Source of the DNA: Pseudomonas sp. PDM04
GTDB taxonomy: Bacteria > Pseudomonadota > Gammaproteobacteria > Pseudomonadales > Pseudomonadaceae
Assembly (NCBI RefSeq): GCF_014851765.1
Contig: NZ_JACVAI010000001.1
Location: 310,001 to 374,000, forward strand
Direction of reading: 5' to 3'
DNA: 64,000 nt
Shown: positions 9,701 through 16,828 of the stretch, piece after piece
Position numbering within the stretch: the first letter of the stretch is position 1
Layout: every line of letters begins with the position of its first letter
Made by a program: the position numbers and the translations under genes
The notes under the pieces: model-generated
What the model saw: only the letters and a program-made list of their open reading frames with translations
What the model was told of the DNA's origin: nothing
Databases searched by the model: none

Positions 9701-10038
9701 TCAGCAAAATGCGTCGCCTGAAAAAACTTGGCGTCAGTTTCGCCATGGATGACTTCGGCACCGGGTATTCCTCGCTGACCTACCTCAAGCGCCTGCCGGT
9801 CGATACCTTGAAAATCGACCAGTCGTTCATCCGCGACGCCACCACCGACCCCAACGACGCCGAGATCATCCGCGCCATCGTCGCCATGGCGCGCAGCCTG
9901 GAATTGAAAGTGATTGCCGAAGGGGTCGAGACACCGGAACAACTGGAGTTTCTCCAGGGGCTGGGCTGCCACCTGTACCAAGGTTATCTGCACAGCAAGC
10001 CCTTGCCGGTGGAGGCGTTTCAGGAGCTGCTGCGCTGA
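6760..10038 (+). CDS. Multi-PAS diguanylate cyclase/phosphodiesterase (GGDEF and EAL)
   Basis: This cytoplasmic protein of about 1,092 residues has no obvious membrane segment. Five PAS modules with their PAC tails can be read in the first ~650 residues (blocks ending GVIREITHQRQRE, STFLDTTERKAAE, GTLLDITDQVERE, TTLRDITQQQRSE and LTARDVSLLKNAE). A GGDEF domain follows, with an intact LGGDEFVVLLSG near residue 740. The EAL domain has GAEALVRW near 871, DDFGTGYSS near 996 and VIAEGVETPEQ, so both cyclic-di-GMP synthesis and hydrolysis look catalytically possible. I start at ATG 6760, preceded by TAAGG; a TTG two codons upstream is the alternative. Signal sensed is unknown. Confidence 0.93.
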   Translation: MPKSVDRIPPMPRIQALDPKRSEQSWESAPQLLAALNGARLGAWYWDIERGQISWSRGTQALFGFDPHQPLPADLEYLDLLPPEDRAKTVRAFHAVIAGAPLEQAMHHRIRWPDGSLHWLEINGSLLPDKHGRPRMIGVIREITHQRQREQALSSSEKRFATLFHLCPNMVLLTRQEDGLITEANQYFESLFGWPVQAAIGRTTVELGLWVHPEQREKLVKATKAKGELVSMEVQFRASNGQIHDGILSAQKVELEGQPYLLSTFLDTTERKAAELALKDSQERLDLALDSAQLGTWDWHIPSGMLYGSARAAQLHGLDAKPFHESFEDFFEGVPGEERDSMRDAYRSLREGPAGNYQLTYRVQLEDGSSRYLESRARLYRDQNGAPLRMAGTLLDITDQVEREQKLVASEEKFATLFQVSPDPICVTRQDTGQFIEINSSFTQTFGWGTAEVIGRSADEIGLWDASTKSQRRIEQVIREQGLNNVAILVRHKNGQTLTCVISSRQIIVGDQPCIVTTLRDITQQQRSEAALKASEEKFAKAFHSSPDAITITERETGRYLEVNDGFCRLTGYRADEVVGRTVYQVGIWAEEKQRSALLAELQIKGRVHHQEMLGRNKRGELLTVEVSVEPITLNETDCLLLTARDVSLLKNAEAQIRHLAYHDPLTNLPNRALLMDRLSQQIALLKRHNLRGALMFLDLDHFKHINDSLGHPVGDTVLKIITARLEASVRMEDTVARLGGDEFVVLLSGLEGTRNEVSAQVRELADTLRELLSEPMFLDGQRLQVTPSIGIALIPDHGSTPTDLLKRADIALYRAKDSGRNTAQMYHNTMQKAASERLRMETDLRLALSRGEFDVHFQPQVDARDNRIVGAEALVRWNHPELGAQSPAEFIKVLEDSGLILEVGTWIVDEACDAFRQLIALGLIDPLQFSLCVNISPRQFRQNDFVERIEHSLESHGLPCSMLKLEITEGIVIQNLEDTISKMRRLKKLGVSFAMDDFGTGYSSLTYLKRLPVDTLKIDQSFIRDATTDPNDAEIIRAIVAMARSLELKVIAEGVETPEQLEFLQGLGCHLYQGYLHSKPLPVEAFQELLR

Positions 10039-10299
10039 TCGGTGCCCTCCTGTGGGATGCATACCTGAGTATGAATCGCTCAAACCTACACATGACGCCA
10101 CTGACCCTGCGTACAAATGACGCGACGCCGGCCACCCCGTACATTTGATCCCACGACGACGGCATGCCCCCCCGCACCGCCGTCGGCTGATCGCTGACAG
10201 TCGATCACCCTCCCTGGCAATACCCGGTCCTACCCTTCCCGATCACAGGGCCGGTTTTTTTTGCGCCCGCATACCCGTTATGCGGGCGCTTTTTTATAG
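10039..10299. other. Intergenic stretch upstream of the nitric oxide reductase control region
   Basis: I find no convincing gene here. It holds pyrimidine-rich sequence and, near its right end, the terminator described separately. Confidence 0.5.
10263..10297 (+). terminator. Rho-independent terminator after the GGDEF/EAL gene
   Basis: GCGCCCGCAT, a 7-base loop and ATGCGGGCGC form a perfect 10-bp stem followed by TTTTTTA. It isolates the NO reductase unit from the upstream gene. Confidence 0.9.
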
Positions 10300-10354
10300 G
10301 TCACATCGACCAGGTCGTAGTCAATCTGACCTTTTTGCATCGAGTCATATAGAC
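10300..10354 (+). promoter_or_regulatory. Three NorR-type enhancer sites (GT-N7-AC) upstream of norB
   Basis: Three 11-base elements follow one another: GTCACATCGAC (10300-10310), GTCAATCTGAC (10320-10330) and GTCATATAGAC (10344-10354). Each fits GT-N7-AC, and the middle one fits the stricter GTCA-N3-TGAC dyad known for the NO-sensing activator NorR. Three such sites upstream of a sigma-54 promoter is the arrangement known from E. coli norVW. No norR gene is in this window, so the regulator must be elsewhere. Confidence 0.7.
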
Positions 10355-10396
10355 ACGGCAGCGGCAGTCCACCGGGTAGAACCTGGCGATTGCAGG

Positions 10397-10412
10397 CGGC
10401 ACGAGTCTTGAT
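10397..10412 (+). promoter_or_regulatory. Sigma-54-like -24/-12 promoter of the norB unit
   Basis: CGGCACG-AGTC-TTGAT matches the sigma-54 consensus TGGCACG-N4-TTGCA well at -24; the usual GC at -12 is GA here. It lies 43 bases downstream of the last NorR-type site and about 40 bases before the small coupled ORF. Confidence 0.55.
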
Positions 10413-10455
10413 AGGGCAACGCCCGTATGCCGAACGTCAACATCAAGGAGCTGAT

Positions 10456-10548
10456 ATGCACCGCAACACCTATCCGGCAGCGATGACGCTGTCGCGGCCA
10501 CTGCACAACCCTGTTCCGTCCGTGAACATTGAGGTGATCCATGGGTGA
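10456..10548 (+). CDS. Short upstream ORF translationally coupled to norB (30 residues)
   Basis: An ATG preceded by a strong AAGGAG at 7-base spacing opens a 30-codon frame (begins MHRNTYPAAM, ends NIEVIHG). Its TGA overlaps the norB start so that the two frames share 8 bases, and the norB ribosome site GAGGTGA lies inside it. The proposed sigma-54 promoter would start transcription about 35 bases upstream. I recognise no family. It may be a leader peptide whose translation opens the norB start, or a small protein. No protein-level evidence exists here. Confidence 0.5.
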   Translation: MHRNTYPAAMTLSRPLHNPVPSVNIEVIHG

Positions 10549-12817
10549 ATACCGCAAATTATGGTGGTCGCTGATCGGCGTCCTCGGCGTGACCTTCTGC
10601 CTGCTGGGCTGGTTCGGTCGCGAGATCTATCGCCAGGCCCCGCCGATTCCCGAGCAGGTGCAGAGCGCCGATGGCACCACGCTGTTCCGCGCCGCTGACA
10701 TCCTGGATGGCCAGACAGCCTGGCAGAGCATCGGCGGCATGCAGCTGGGCTCGATCTGGGGCCACGGTGCGTACCAGGCGCCGGACTGGACGGCCGACTG
10801 GCTGCACCGCGAACTGCTCGCCTGGCTGGACCTGGCGGCGCAACAGCGTTTTGCCAAGGCCTATCGGGATATCGACGACGACCAGCAAGCCCTGTTGCGT
10901 CATCAACTCAAACGCGAATACCGCGGAAACCGCCTGGTCAACGGCAGCCTGGTGCTCAGTGAGCGCCGCATCCAGGCCATTGCAAAAACAGCAGCGTACT
11001 ACCACGCACTGTTCAGCAACGACCCGTCGCAGCACGGCAGCCGCGAAAGTTTCGCGATGAAAGAAAACACCCTGCCCGACGCCGCCCGGCGCGAGCAACT
11101 GACCCACTTTTTCTTCTGGACCGCCTGGGCCGCCGCCACCGAGCGCGACGGTCAGACGGCGACGTTTACCAACAACTGGCCCCACGAACCCCTGATCGAT
11201 AACAACGCCACGGCCGAGAACATGGTCTGGTCGATTGTCAGCATCGTCGTGTTGCTGGCGGGCATCGGCTTCCTGGTCTGGGGCTGGGCGTTCCTGCGTA
11301 ACCACGAGGAAGGCGAACCCACGGTTCCGGCGCAGGATCCGCTGAGCCTGATCAAGCTCACGCCGTCGCAAAAGGCCTTGGGCAAGTACCTGCTTCTGGT
11401 CGGTGCGCTGTTCGGCTTCCAGGTGCTGATGGGCGGCACGACCGCGCACTACACCGTTGAGGGCCAGGATTTCTACGGCCTGCCGCTGTCGAAATGGTTT
11501 CCCTATTCGCTGACCCGGACCTGGCATCTGCAGAGCGCGATGTTCTGGATTGCCACCGGTTTCCTCGCCGCCGGGCTGTTCCTGGCGCCGTTCATCAACG
11601 GCGGCAAAGACCCCAAATACCAGAAGCTGGGCGTGGACCTGTTGTTCTGGGCCCTGGTGCTGGTGGTCGTGGGTTCCTACACCGGCAACTTCCTCGCCAT
11701 CGCGCAACTGATGCCCGTCGAATGGAGTTTCTGGCTCGGTCACCAGGGTTACGAGTACGTCGACCTGGGCCGCCTGTGGCAGATCGCCAAGTTTGCCGGG
11801 ATCGTGTTCTGGCTGGTGCTGATGCTGCGCGCGATGGTGCCTGCCCTGCGCCAGCCCGGTGACAAAAACCTGCTGGCGCTATTGGCCTGTTCGGTGATTG
11901 CCATCGGCCTGTTCTATGGCGCGGGCCTGTTCTACGGCGAACGCACCAACCTGTCGGTCATGGAGTACTGGCGCTGGTGGGTCGTGCATCTGTGGGTCGA
12001 AGGCTTCTTCGAAGTGTTCGCCACCACCGCGCTGGCGTTCATTTTCACCAGCATGGGCCTGGTGTCCAAGCGCCTGGCGACGACCGCGACGCTGGGGTCG
12101 GCCTCGCTGTTCATGCTCGGTGGCGTGCCCGGCACCTTCCACCACATCTACTTTGCTGGCACCACCACACCGGTGATGGCGGTGGGCGCGACGTTCAGTG
12201 CACTGGAAGTGGTGCCGCTCATTTTGCTGGGTTATGAGGCCTGGGAAAACTGGCGGCTCAAGGAACGGGCCGAATGGATGGCGCGGATTCGCTGGCCATT
12301 GCAGTTCTTCATCGCCACGGCGTTCTGGAACATGCTCGGCGCCGGTGTCTTCGGCTTCCTGATCAACCCGCCGATTTCGCTGTATTACATCCAGGGCCTG
12401 AACACCACGCCACTGCACGCCCACGCCGCGCTGTTCGGCGTCTACGGCTCGCTGGCACTGGGCTTCAGCCTGTTGATCCTGCGTTACCTGCGGCCGAACC
12501 TGCAGTTCAACGATCGCCTGATGAACACCGGTTTCTGGTGGCTCAACGGCGGGCTGGCGCTGATGATTTTCACCAGCCTGCTGCCCATCGGCATCCTGCA
12601 GTTCTACGCCAGCGCCAGCCAGGGCTTGTGGTACGCCCGCAGCGAGGCGTTCATGCAACAGGACCTGCTGCAAACCCTACGCTGGGTGCGCACCTTCGGC
12701 GACATCGTGTTCCTGGTCGGCGCGTTCGCGGTGATCTGGCAAATCGCCGGAGGGCTGCTGTTTTCGTCCCGCCATCCGCGCGCGGTCCGCACGACGGAGT
12801 TCACCGGACAGCGCTGA
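10541..12817 (+). CDS. norB: Quinol-dependent nitric oxide reductase (qNOR)
   Basis: The 758-residue membrane enzyme reduces two NO to N2O with quinol electrons. One N-terminal helix (about residues 10-26) is followed by a periplasmic NorC-like part, then the NorB-type helices; this fusion and length mark the single-subunit quinol type rather than NorBC. Candidate heme and FeB ligands are visible in RWWVVHLWVEGFFEVF, GTFHHIYFAG and LHAHAALFGVYGS. Start at ATG 10541 with GAGGTGA upstream, overlapping a short ORF. No other denitrification gene is near, which suggests NO detoxification, consistent with NorR-type sites upstream. Confidence 0.95.
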   Translation: MGEYRKLWWSLIGVLGVTFCLLGWFGREIYRQAPPIPEQVQSADGTTLFRAADILDGQTAWQSIGGMQLGSIWGHGAYQAPDWTADWLHRELLAWLDLAAQQRFAKAYRDIDDDQQALLRHQLKREYRGNRLVNGSLVLSERRIQAIAKTAAYYHALFSNDPSQHGSRESFAMKENTLPDAARREQLTHFFFWTAWAAATERDGQTATFTNNWPHEPLIDNNATAENMVWSIVSIVVLLAGIGFLVWGWAFLRNHEEGEPTVPAQDPLSLIKLTPSQKALGKYLLLVGALFGFQVLMGGTTAHYTVEGQDFYGLPLSKWFPYSLTRTWHLQSAMFWIATGFLAAGLFLAPFINGGKDPKYQKLGVDLLFWALVLVVVGSYTGNFLAIAQLMPVEWSFWLGHQGYEYVDLGRLWQIAKFAGIVFWLVLMLRAMVPALRQPGDKNLLALLACSVIAIGLFYGAGLFYGERTNLSVMEYWRWWVVHLWVEGFFEVFATTALAFIFTSMGLVSKRLATTATLGSASLFMLGGVPGTFHHIYFAGTTTPVMAVGATFSALEVVPLILLGYEAWENWRLKERAEWMARIRWPLQFFIATAFWNMLGAGVFGFLINPPISLYYIQGLNTTPLHAHAALFGVYGSLALGFSLLILRYLRPNLQFNDRLMNTGFWWLNGGLALMIFTSLLPIGILQFYASASQGLWYARSEAFMQQDLLQTLRWVRTFGDIVFLVGAFAVIWQIAGGLLFSSRHPRAVRTTEFTGQR

Positions 12818-12837
12818 CGCAGATGCTTGAACACCTG

Positions 12838-12867
12838 ACGCCCGGTGCCCTGCACCGGGCGTTTTGC
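12838..12867 (+). terminator. Rho-independent terminator after norB
   Basis: CGCCCGGTGC, a short loop and GCACCGGGCG form a stable stem followed by TTTTGC. It lies 20 bases past the norB stop. Confidence 0.85.
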
Positions 12868-13048
12868 ATTTTCAGGGGGAACAGCACCCAGTGCCAGACC
12901 CGGCCAGGGACATGCCCTACAACCATTCGGGAAGCGTCCGACACAATCAATCCCACTGTTTCATTAAGATTCTCGCCCAGCATTCAGTGAGCAGCACATT
13001 GGCGCTGGCGGCACCGTCGCAATGACCGGGGGTGCTGCAAGAAGCCAT

Positions 13049-13055
13049 CTACACT
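13049..13055 (+). promoter_or_regulatory. Possible -10 element (CTACACT) of the lipid operon
   Basis: CTACACT lies 45 bases before the first gene and differs at one base from the CTATACT type -10 favoured by RpoS. No clear -35 is visible. This is a weak call. Confidence 0.25.
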
Positions 13056-13099
13056 GAAAAGCGCGAACCCTACCTCCCACTGGCCGAGATCCTATCGAC

Positions 13100-13723
13100 G
13101 TGCCCAGCATCTACCAGATCAAACCTGCGTTTCAAAATCTCCTGCGGCCACTGGTTCGACGACTGTTCAGCAACGGCACCACCGCCAACCAGATCACCTT
13201 GATCGCCGGCCTCGGCTCGGTGGTGGTGGGCCTGTTCATCGCCAGCCTGGTGCACCACCCCTGGGTATTTGCTCTGGTCCCGCTGTGGATGATCGCGCGC
13301 ATGGCGCTGAACGCCATCGACGGCATGCTTGCCCGGGAATTCAACCAGCAGTCGCGTCTGGGGGCTTACCTCAACGAGCTCTGCGACATTGTCGCGGACT
13401 GTGCGCTGATCCTTCCCTTTGCCCTGTTGCCTGGCGTCAGCCTGTGGCTGGTGCTGCTGGTTACCCTGCTCGCACTGTTCAGCGAATACACCGGCGTGCT
13501 GGGCCCGATGGTCGGCGCTTCGCGGCGCTATGACGGGCCGATGGGCAAGAGTGACCGGGCCTTCGTGCTGGGGGTGATGGCTGCCGCCATCGCGCTGGGC
13601 TGGATGAGTGCGCCGTGGATCAACGGCGTGTTCACGATAATTGCGGTGCTGTTGATCTGCACGCTGATCAACCGGGTCCGACAGGGCCTCAAGGAAGTAC
13701 AACCCGACAACCCTTCAGCATAA
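13100..13723 (+). CDS. CDP-alcohol phosphatidyltransferase, YnbA-like (first gene of six-gene lipid operon)
   Basis: This 207-residue, multi-helix membrane protein belongs to the CDP-alcohol phosphatidyltransferase family, which swaps CMP of CDP-diacylglycerol for an alcohol. The family motif is at residues 71-100 as N-x2-DG-x2-AR-x8-G-x3-N-x3-D: two of the four classical metal-binding aspartates are asparagine (N71 and N92), while D74 and D96 remain. From memory E. coli YnbA, about 200 residues, has the same replacements, so this is a family trait rather than decay. Translation starts at GTG 13100; no better ATG is available. The next gene begins about 10 bases downstream. Confidence 0.85.
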   Translation: MPSIYQIKPAFQNLLRPLVRRLFSNGTTANQITLIAGLGSVVVGLFIASLVHHPWVFALVPLWMIARMALNAIDGMLAREFNQQSRLGAYLNELCDIVADCALILPFALLPGVSLWLVLLVTLLALFSEYTGVLGPMVGASRRYDGPMGKSDRAFVLGVMAAAIALGWMSAPWINGVFTIIAVLLICTLINRVRQGLKEVQPDNPSA

Positions 13724-13733
13724 GGAAATGGCA

Positions 13734-15488
13734 ATGCGCGAAGCTCTGCACCAGACCTTCACCACCCATGACGGCGTGGAACTGTTCTACCGACATTGGC
13801 CCGCCACCCCTGCCCCGGGCGAACCGCGCAAAGCCGTCGTGTTGTTTCACCGCGGCCATGAACACTCAGGGCGCATCGCCCACCTGGTGGATGAACTGGA
13901 TCTGCCCGGCTTCGACTTCTTCGCCTGGGACGCCCGGGGCCACGGCCTCTCTCCCGGTGCCCGTGGCGACAGCCCGGGGTTTACCAGCAGCGTGCGGGAC
14001 GTGCAGACCTTCTGCGAGCACCTGGGCACGACGTACCGGATAGAAGAAGAAAATCTCACCGTGATTGCCCAGAGTGTCGGCGCCGTCATCGTGGCCACCT
14101 GGGCCCATGACTACGCGCCGCGCATACGCTCGCTGGTGCTGGCGTCACCGGCATTCAAGGTCAAGCTCTACGTGCCTTTCGCCCGCCAGGGCCTGGCCTT
14201 GATGCGGCGGTTTCGTGGCAACTTTTTCGTCAACAGTTACGTCAAGGCGCGCTTTCTCAGTCATGACCCGCAACGTGTCGCCAGCTACGACAACGACCCG
14301 CTGATCACCAAGGCCATTTCGGTGAATGTCCTGCTTGGCCTTTATGAAGCTGCCGAACGGGTGGTGGCCGATGCCCAGGCCATCCAGATCCCCACGCAAG
14401 TACTGATCTCCGGTGCCGACTTCGTGGTGCATCGCCAACCCCAGGAGCAGTTCTTCGAGCGCCTGGGCAGCTTGCACAAGGAAAAACATGTCTTGCCGGG
14501 GTTCTTCCACGACACCCTGGGCGAAAGGGATCGCGCACCGGCCATCGCCAGCGCGCGCCGCTTCATCCTGGAGAGCTTCGAACTGGCGCCGGGGCGTCCC
14601 TCCCTGCTGAACGCTGACCGTCTCGGCCTGACCTGCGCCGAATCCGAGCGACTGGTGACACCGCTGCCGCGCAACTCCCTGGGCGACCTGTACTGGCGCA
14701 TGATCCGCGCCAGCATGCGCCTGGGCAGCCGGCTGTCGTCCGGGGTCAAGCTGGGCTTCGACACCGGTTTCGATTCAGGAAGCACTCTGGACTACGTCTA
14801 CCGCAATACCGCCACCGGCACCTCGGGTGTGGGCCGTCTGATCGATCGCAATTACCTGGATTCCATCGGCTGGCGCGGCATCCGACAGCGCAAGCTTCAC
14901 GTCGAGGAGCTATTACGCCTGACCATGGCGCAACTCCGTGAGGAGGGCCGTGAGGTGCGCATCGTCGATATCGCGGCCGGACACGGGCGCTACATTCTCG
15001 AAGCCTTGCAGGGCGTCGATCCGCTGCCAGAGTCGATCCTGTTGCGCGACTACAGCGACATCAATGTGCGTGACGGCAGCGCGCTGATCCGCGAAAAGGG
15101 CCTTGAGACCATCGCCCGATTTGTCAAGGGCGATGCCTTCGATCGCGACGACCTCGCCGCCCTTGATCCCAGGCCGACTCTGGCGGTGGTGTCCGGCCTC
15201 TACGAGTTATTCACTGACAACCGAATGGTCGCTGCCTCCCTCGCCGGGCTGGCCGACGCCGTCGAGCCCGGCGGCTATCTGGTGTACACCGGCCAACCCT
15301 GGCACCCGCAACTGGAACTGATCGCCCGGGCCTTGACCAGCCACCGGGAAGGTCAGGCGTGGGTCATGCGTCGGCGCACCCAGGTGGAAATGGATCAACT
15401 GGTGGAGGCTGCGGGATTTCGCAAGGTCGGCATGCGCGTCGATCAATGGGGCATTTTCAGCGTGTCTGTCGCGCGACGGGTGTCGTGA
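13734..15488 (+). CDS. Alpha/beta hydrolase fused to SAM-dependent methyltransferase, YnbC-like
   Basis: The 584-residue protein has two enzyme domains. Residues ~1-290 are an alpha/beta hydrolase of the monoacylglycerol-lipase type with nucleophile S114 in AQSVGA, an acid near D229 (SGAD) and a histidine near H259. Residues ~360-584 are a class I methyltransferase with motif I VDIAAGHGRY at 411-420. E. coli YnbC has the same two-domain build and nearly the same length (about 585, from memory). I start at ATG 13734, 6-7 bases after AAGGAA; an ATG two codons upstream overlaps that site. Its TGA overlaps the next gene as TGATG. Substrate unknown; probably lipid. Confidence 0.85.
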   Translation: MREALHQTFTTHDGVELFYRHWPATPAPGEPRKAVVLFHRGHEHSGRIAHLVDELDLPGFDFFAWDARGHGLSPGARGDSPGFTSSVRDVQTFCEHLGTTYRIEEENLTVIAQSVGAVIVATWAHDYAPRIRSLVLASPAFKVKLYVPFARQGLALMRRFRGNFFVNSYVKARFLSHDPQRVASYDNDPLITKAISVNVLLGLYEAAERVVADAQAIQIPTQVLISGADFVVHRQPQEQFFERLGSLHKEKHVLPGFFHDTLGERDRAPAIASARRFILESFELAPGRPSLLNADRLGLTCAESERLVTPLPRNSLGDLYWRMIRASMRLGSRLSSGVKLGFDTGFDSGSTLDYVYRNTATGTSGVGRLIDRNYLDSIGWRGIRQRKLHVEELLRLTMAQLREEGREVRIVDIAAGHGRYILEALQGVDPLPESILLRDYSDINVRDGSALIREKGLETIARFVKGDAFDRDDLAALDPRPTLAVVSGLYELFTDNRMVAASLAGLADAVEPGGYLVYTGQPWHPQLELIARALTSHREGQAWVMRRRTQVEMDQLVEAAGFRKVGMRVDQWGIFSVSVARRVS

Positions 15489-16828
15489 TGCTGCGTGACG
15501 CAATCACGCTTCGCGAGCCGGGCCTGCTGAAGCCTGCGCTGCTCTGGCTATTGCTCCTGGCCCCAGTGTTCTTCGGCACCTACGGCTTGGCCACCTGGGT
15601 CACCACTCAGCGCGACGACGTCGGCAGCCTGGTGTTCGGCTGGGAAAGCCATATGCCGTTCTGGGACTGGAGCATCGTGCCCTACTGGTCCATCGACCTG
15701 CTGTACGGCCTGTCACTGTTGCTCCCGGCCAGCCGCCTGGCCCTCAAACGCCACGCCTTGCGCCTGCTCACCGCTCAACTGGTCGCCGTCAGTTGTTTCC
15801 TGATCTGGCCGCTGCGCTTCACCTTCGCTCGACCTGAACTCGAGGGGGTATTCGGCTGGCTGTTCGATGTGCTTGCAGGTTTTGACAAACCGTTCAATCA
15901 GGCGCCGTCCCTGCACATTGCATTGCTGGTGGTGTTGTGGAGTTGCTACCAGCGGTATTTGCACGGGCGTTGGCGTGTACTGGTGCATGCCTGGTTCACC
16001 CTGATCGGGGTCTCGGTGCTGACCACGTATCAGCACCATTTCATCGACCTGCCCACCGGCGCCCTGCTCGGCTGGCTGTGCGTCTGGCTGTGGCCACTGG
16101 AGGGCCCCGGCCCGCTGCACGACGCACGCCTGGCATCCCAGAGAAAACGCTGGCGCCTGGCGCTGTATTACCTGCTGGGAGCAGCGATGTTCGCGATCCC
16201 GGCCTTCCGCTTTTCGAGCGCTTGGTTGTGGTTACTCTGGCCCGCGCTGGCCTTGTTGCTCGTCGCATTCAATTACGCGGTGCTGGGCGCGGCGGGTTTT
16301 CAAAAACGCGCTGACGGACGCCTGTCCCCTGCCGCACGCTGGCTATTCGCTCCTTATCTGGCGGCCGCCTGGCTCAATTCACGCCTGTGGACTCGCAAGC
16401 ACCCACAGCCCGATCAGGTGATCGATAACGTCTGGCTGGGGCGCTTGCCGACCCGAAAGGAACTCGAGCGCGGTCCCTTCACAGCGATGTTGGACCTGTG
16501 TGCCGAGCTGTCGATCGACCCGGGCACAATCGCCTATCGCACGCTGCCGACCCTGGACCTGACGGCGCCCACAGGCCTGCAATGCCGGGAAGCGGCAAGC
16601 GCCATCGAAAGCCTTCGCCAACACGGTCCCGTGCTGGTCTGCTGCGCGCTGGGTTATTCGCGCAGCGCCACGGCGCTGGCCGCCTGGCTCGTGCACTGCG
16701 GACGGGCCTCCAATGTCGATGAAGCGATCCAGCTGATTCGGCGCGCACGACCCGGCGTCGTACTGGGCCCGCTTCAGCGCCAGGCGCTGGAGCATTCACT
16801 CATCATGGAGCGCCCCTGTGTCCATTGA
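15488..16828 (+). CDS. PAP2-type phosphatase fused to dual-specificity phosphatase, YnbD-like
   Basis: This 446-residue inner-membrane protein has about ten hydrophobic segments. A PAP2-like active site can be read as PSLH at residues 140-143 and H184-x2-D187 in the following helix region. A soluble C-terminal domain ends with VCCALGYSRSA, the CX5R signature of dual-specificity/tyrosine phosphatases (C386, R392). E. coli YnbD (about 430 residues) has the same fusion. Dual-specificity phosphatases such as PTPMT1 can dephosphorylate phosphatidylglycerophosphate, so a lipid-phosphate substrate is plausible. The start codon overlaps the previous stop (TGATG), showing translational coupling; longer upstream in-frame ATGs would lie inside the previous gene. 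Confidence 0.85.
   Translation: MLRDAITLREPGLLKPALLWLLLLAPVFFGTYGLATWVTTQRDDVGSLVFGWESHMPFWDWSIVPYWSIDLLYGLSLLLPASRLALKRHALRLLTAQLVAVSCFLIWPLRFTFARPELEGVFGWLFDVLAGFDKPFNQAPSLHIALLVVLWSCYQRYLHGRWRVLVHAWFTLIGVSVLTTYQHHFIDLPTGALLGWLCVWLWPLEGPGPLHDARLASQRKRWRLALYYLLGAAMFAIPAFRFSSAWLWLLWPALALLLVAFNYAVLGAAGFQKRADGRLSPAARWLFAPYLAAAWLNSRLWTRKHPQPDQVIDNVWLGRLPTRKELERGPFTAMLDLCAELSIDPGTIAYRTLPTLDLTAPTGLQCREAASAIESLRQHGPVLVCCALGYSRSATALAAWLVHCGRASNVDEAIQLIRRARPGVVLGPLQRQALEHSLIMERPCVH

Noticed and set aside
6853..10116. A 1,087-codon open frame antisense to the GGDEF/EAL gene
   Set aside because: High G+C and codon bias open the complementary frame. It has no ribosome site or recognisable domain, and its composition is that of a shadow.
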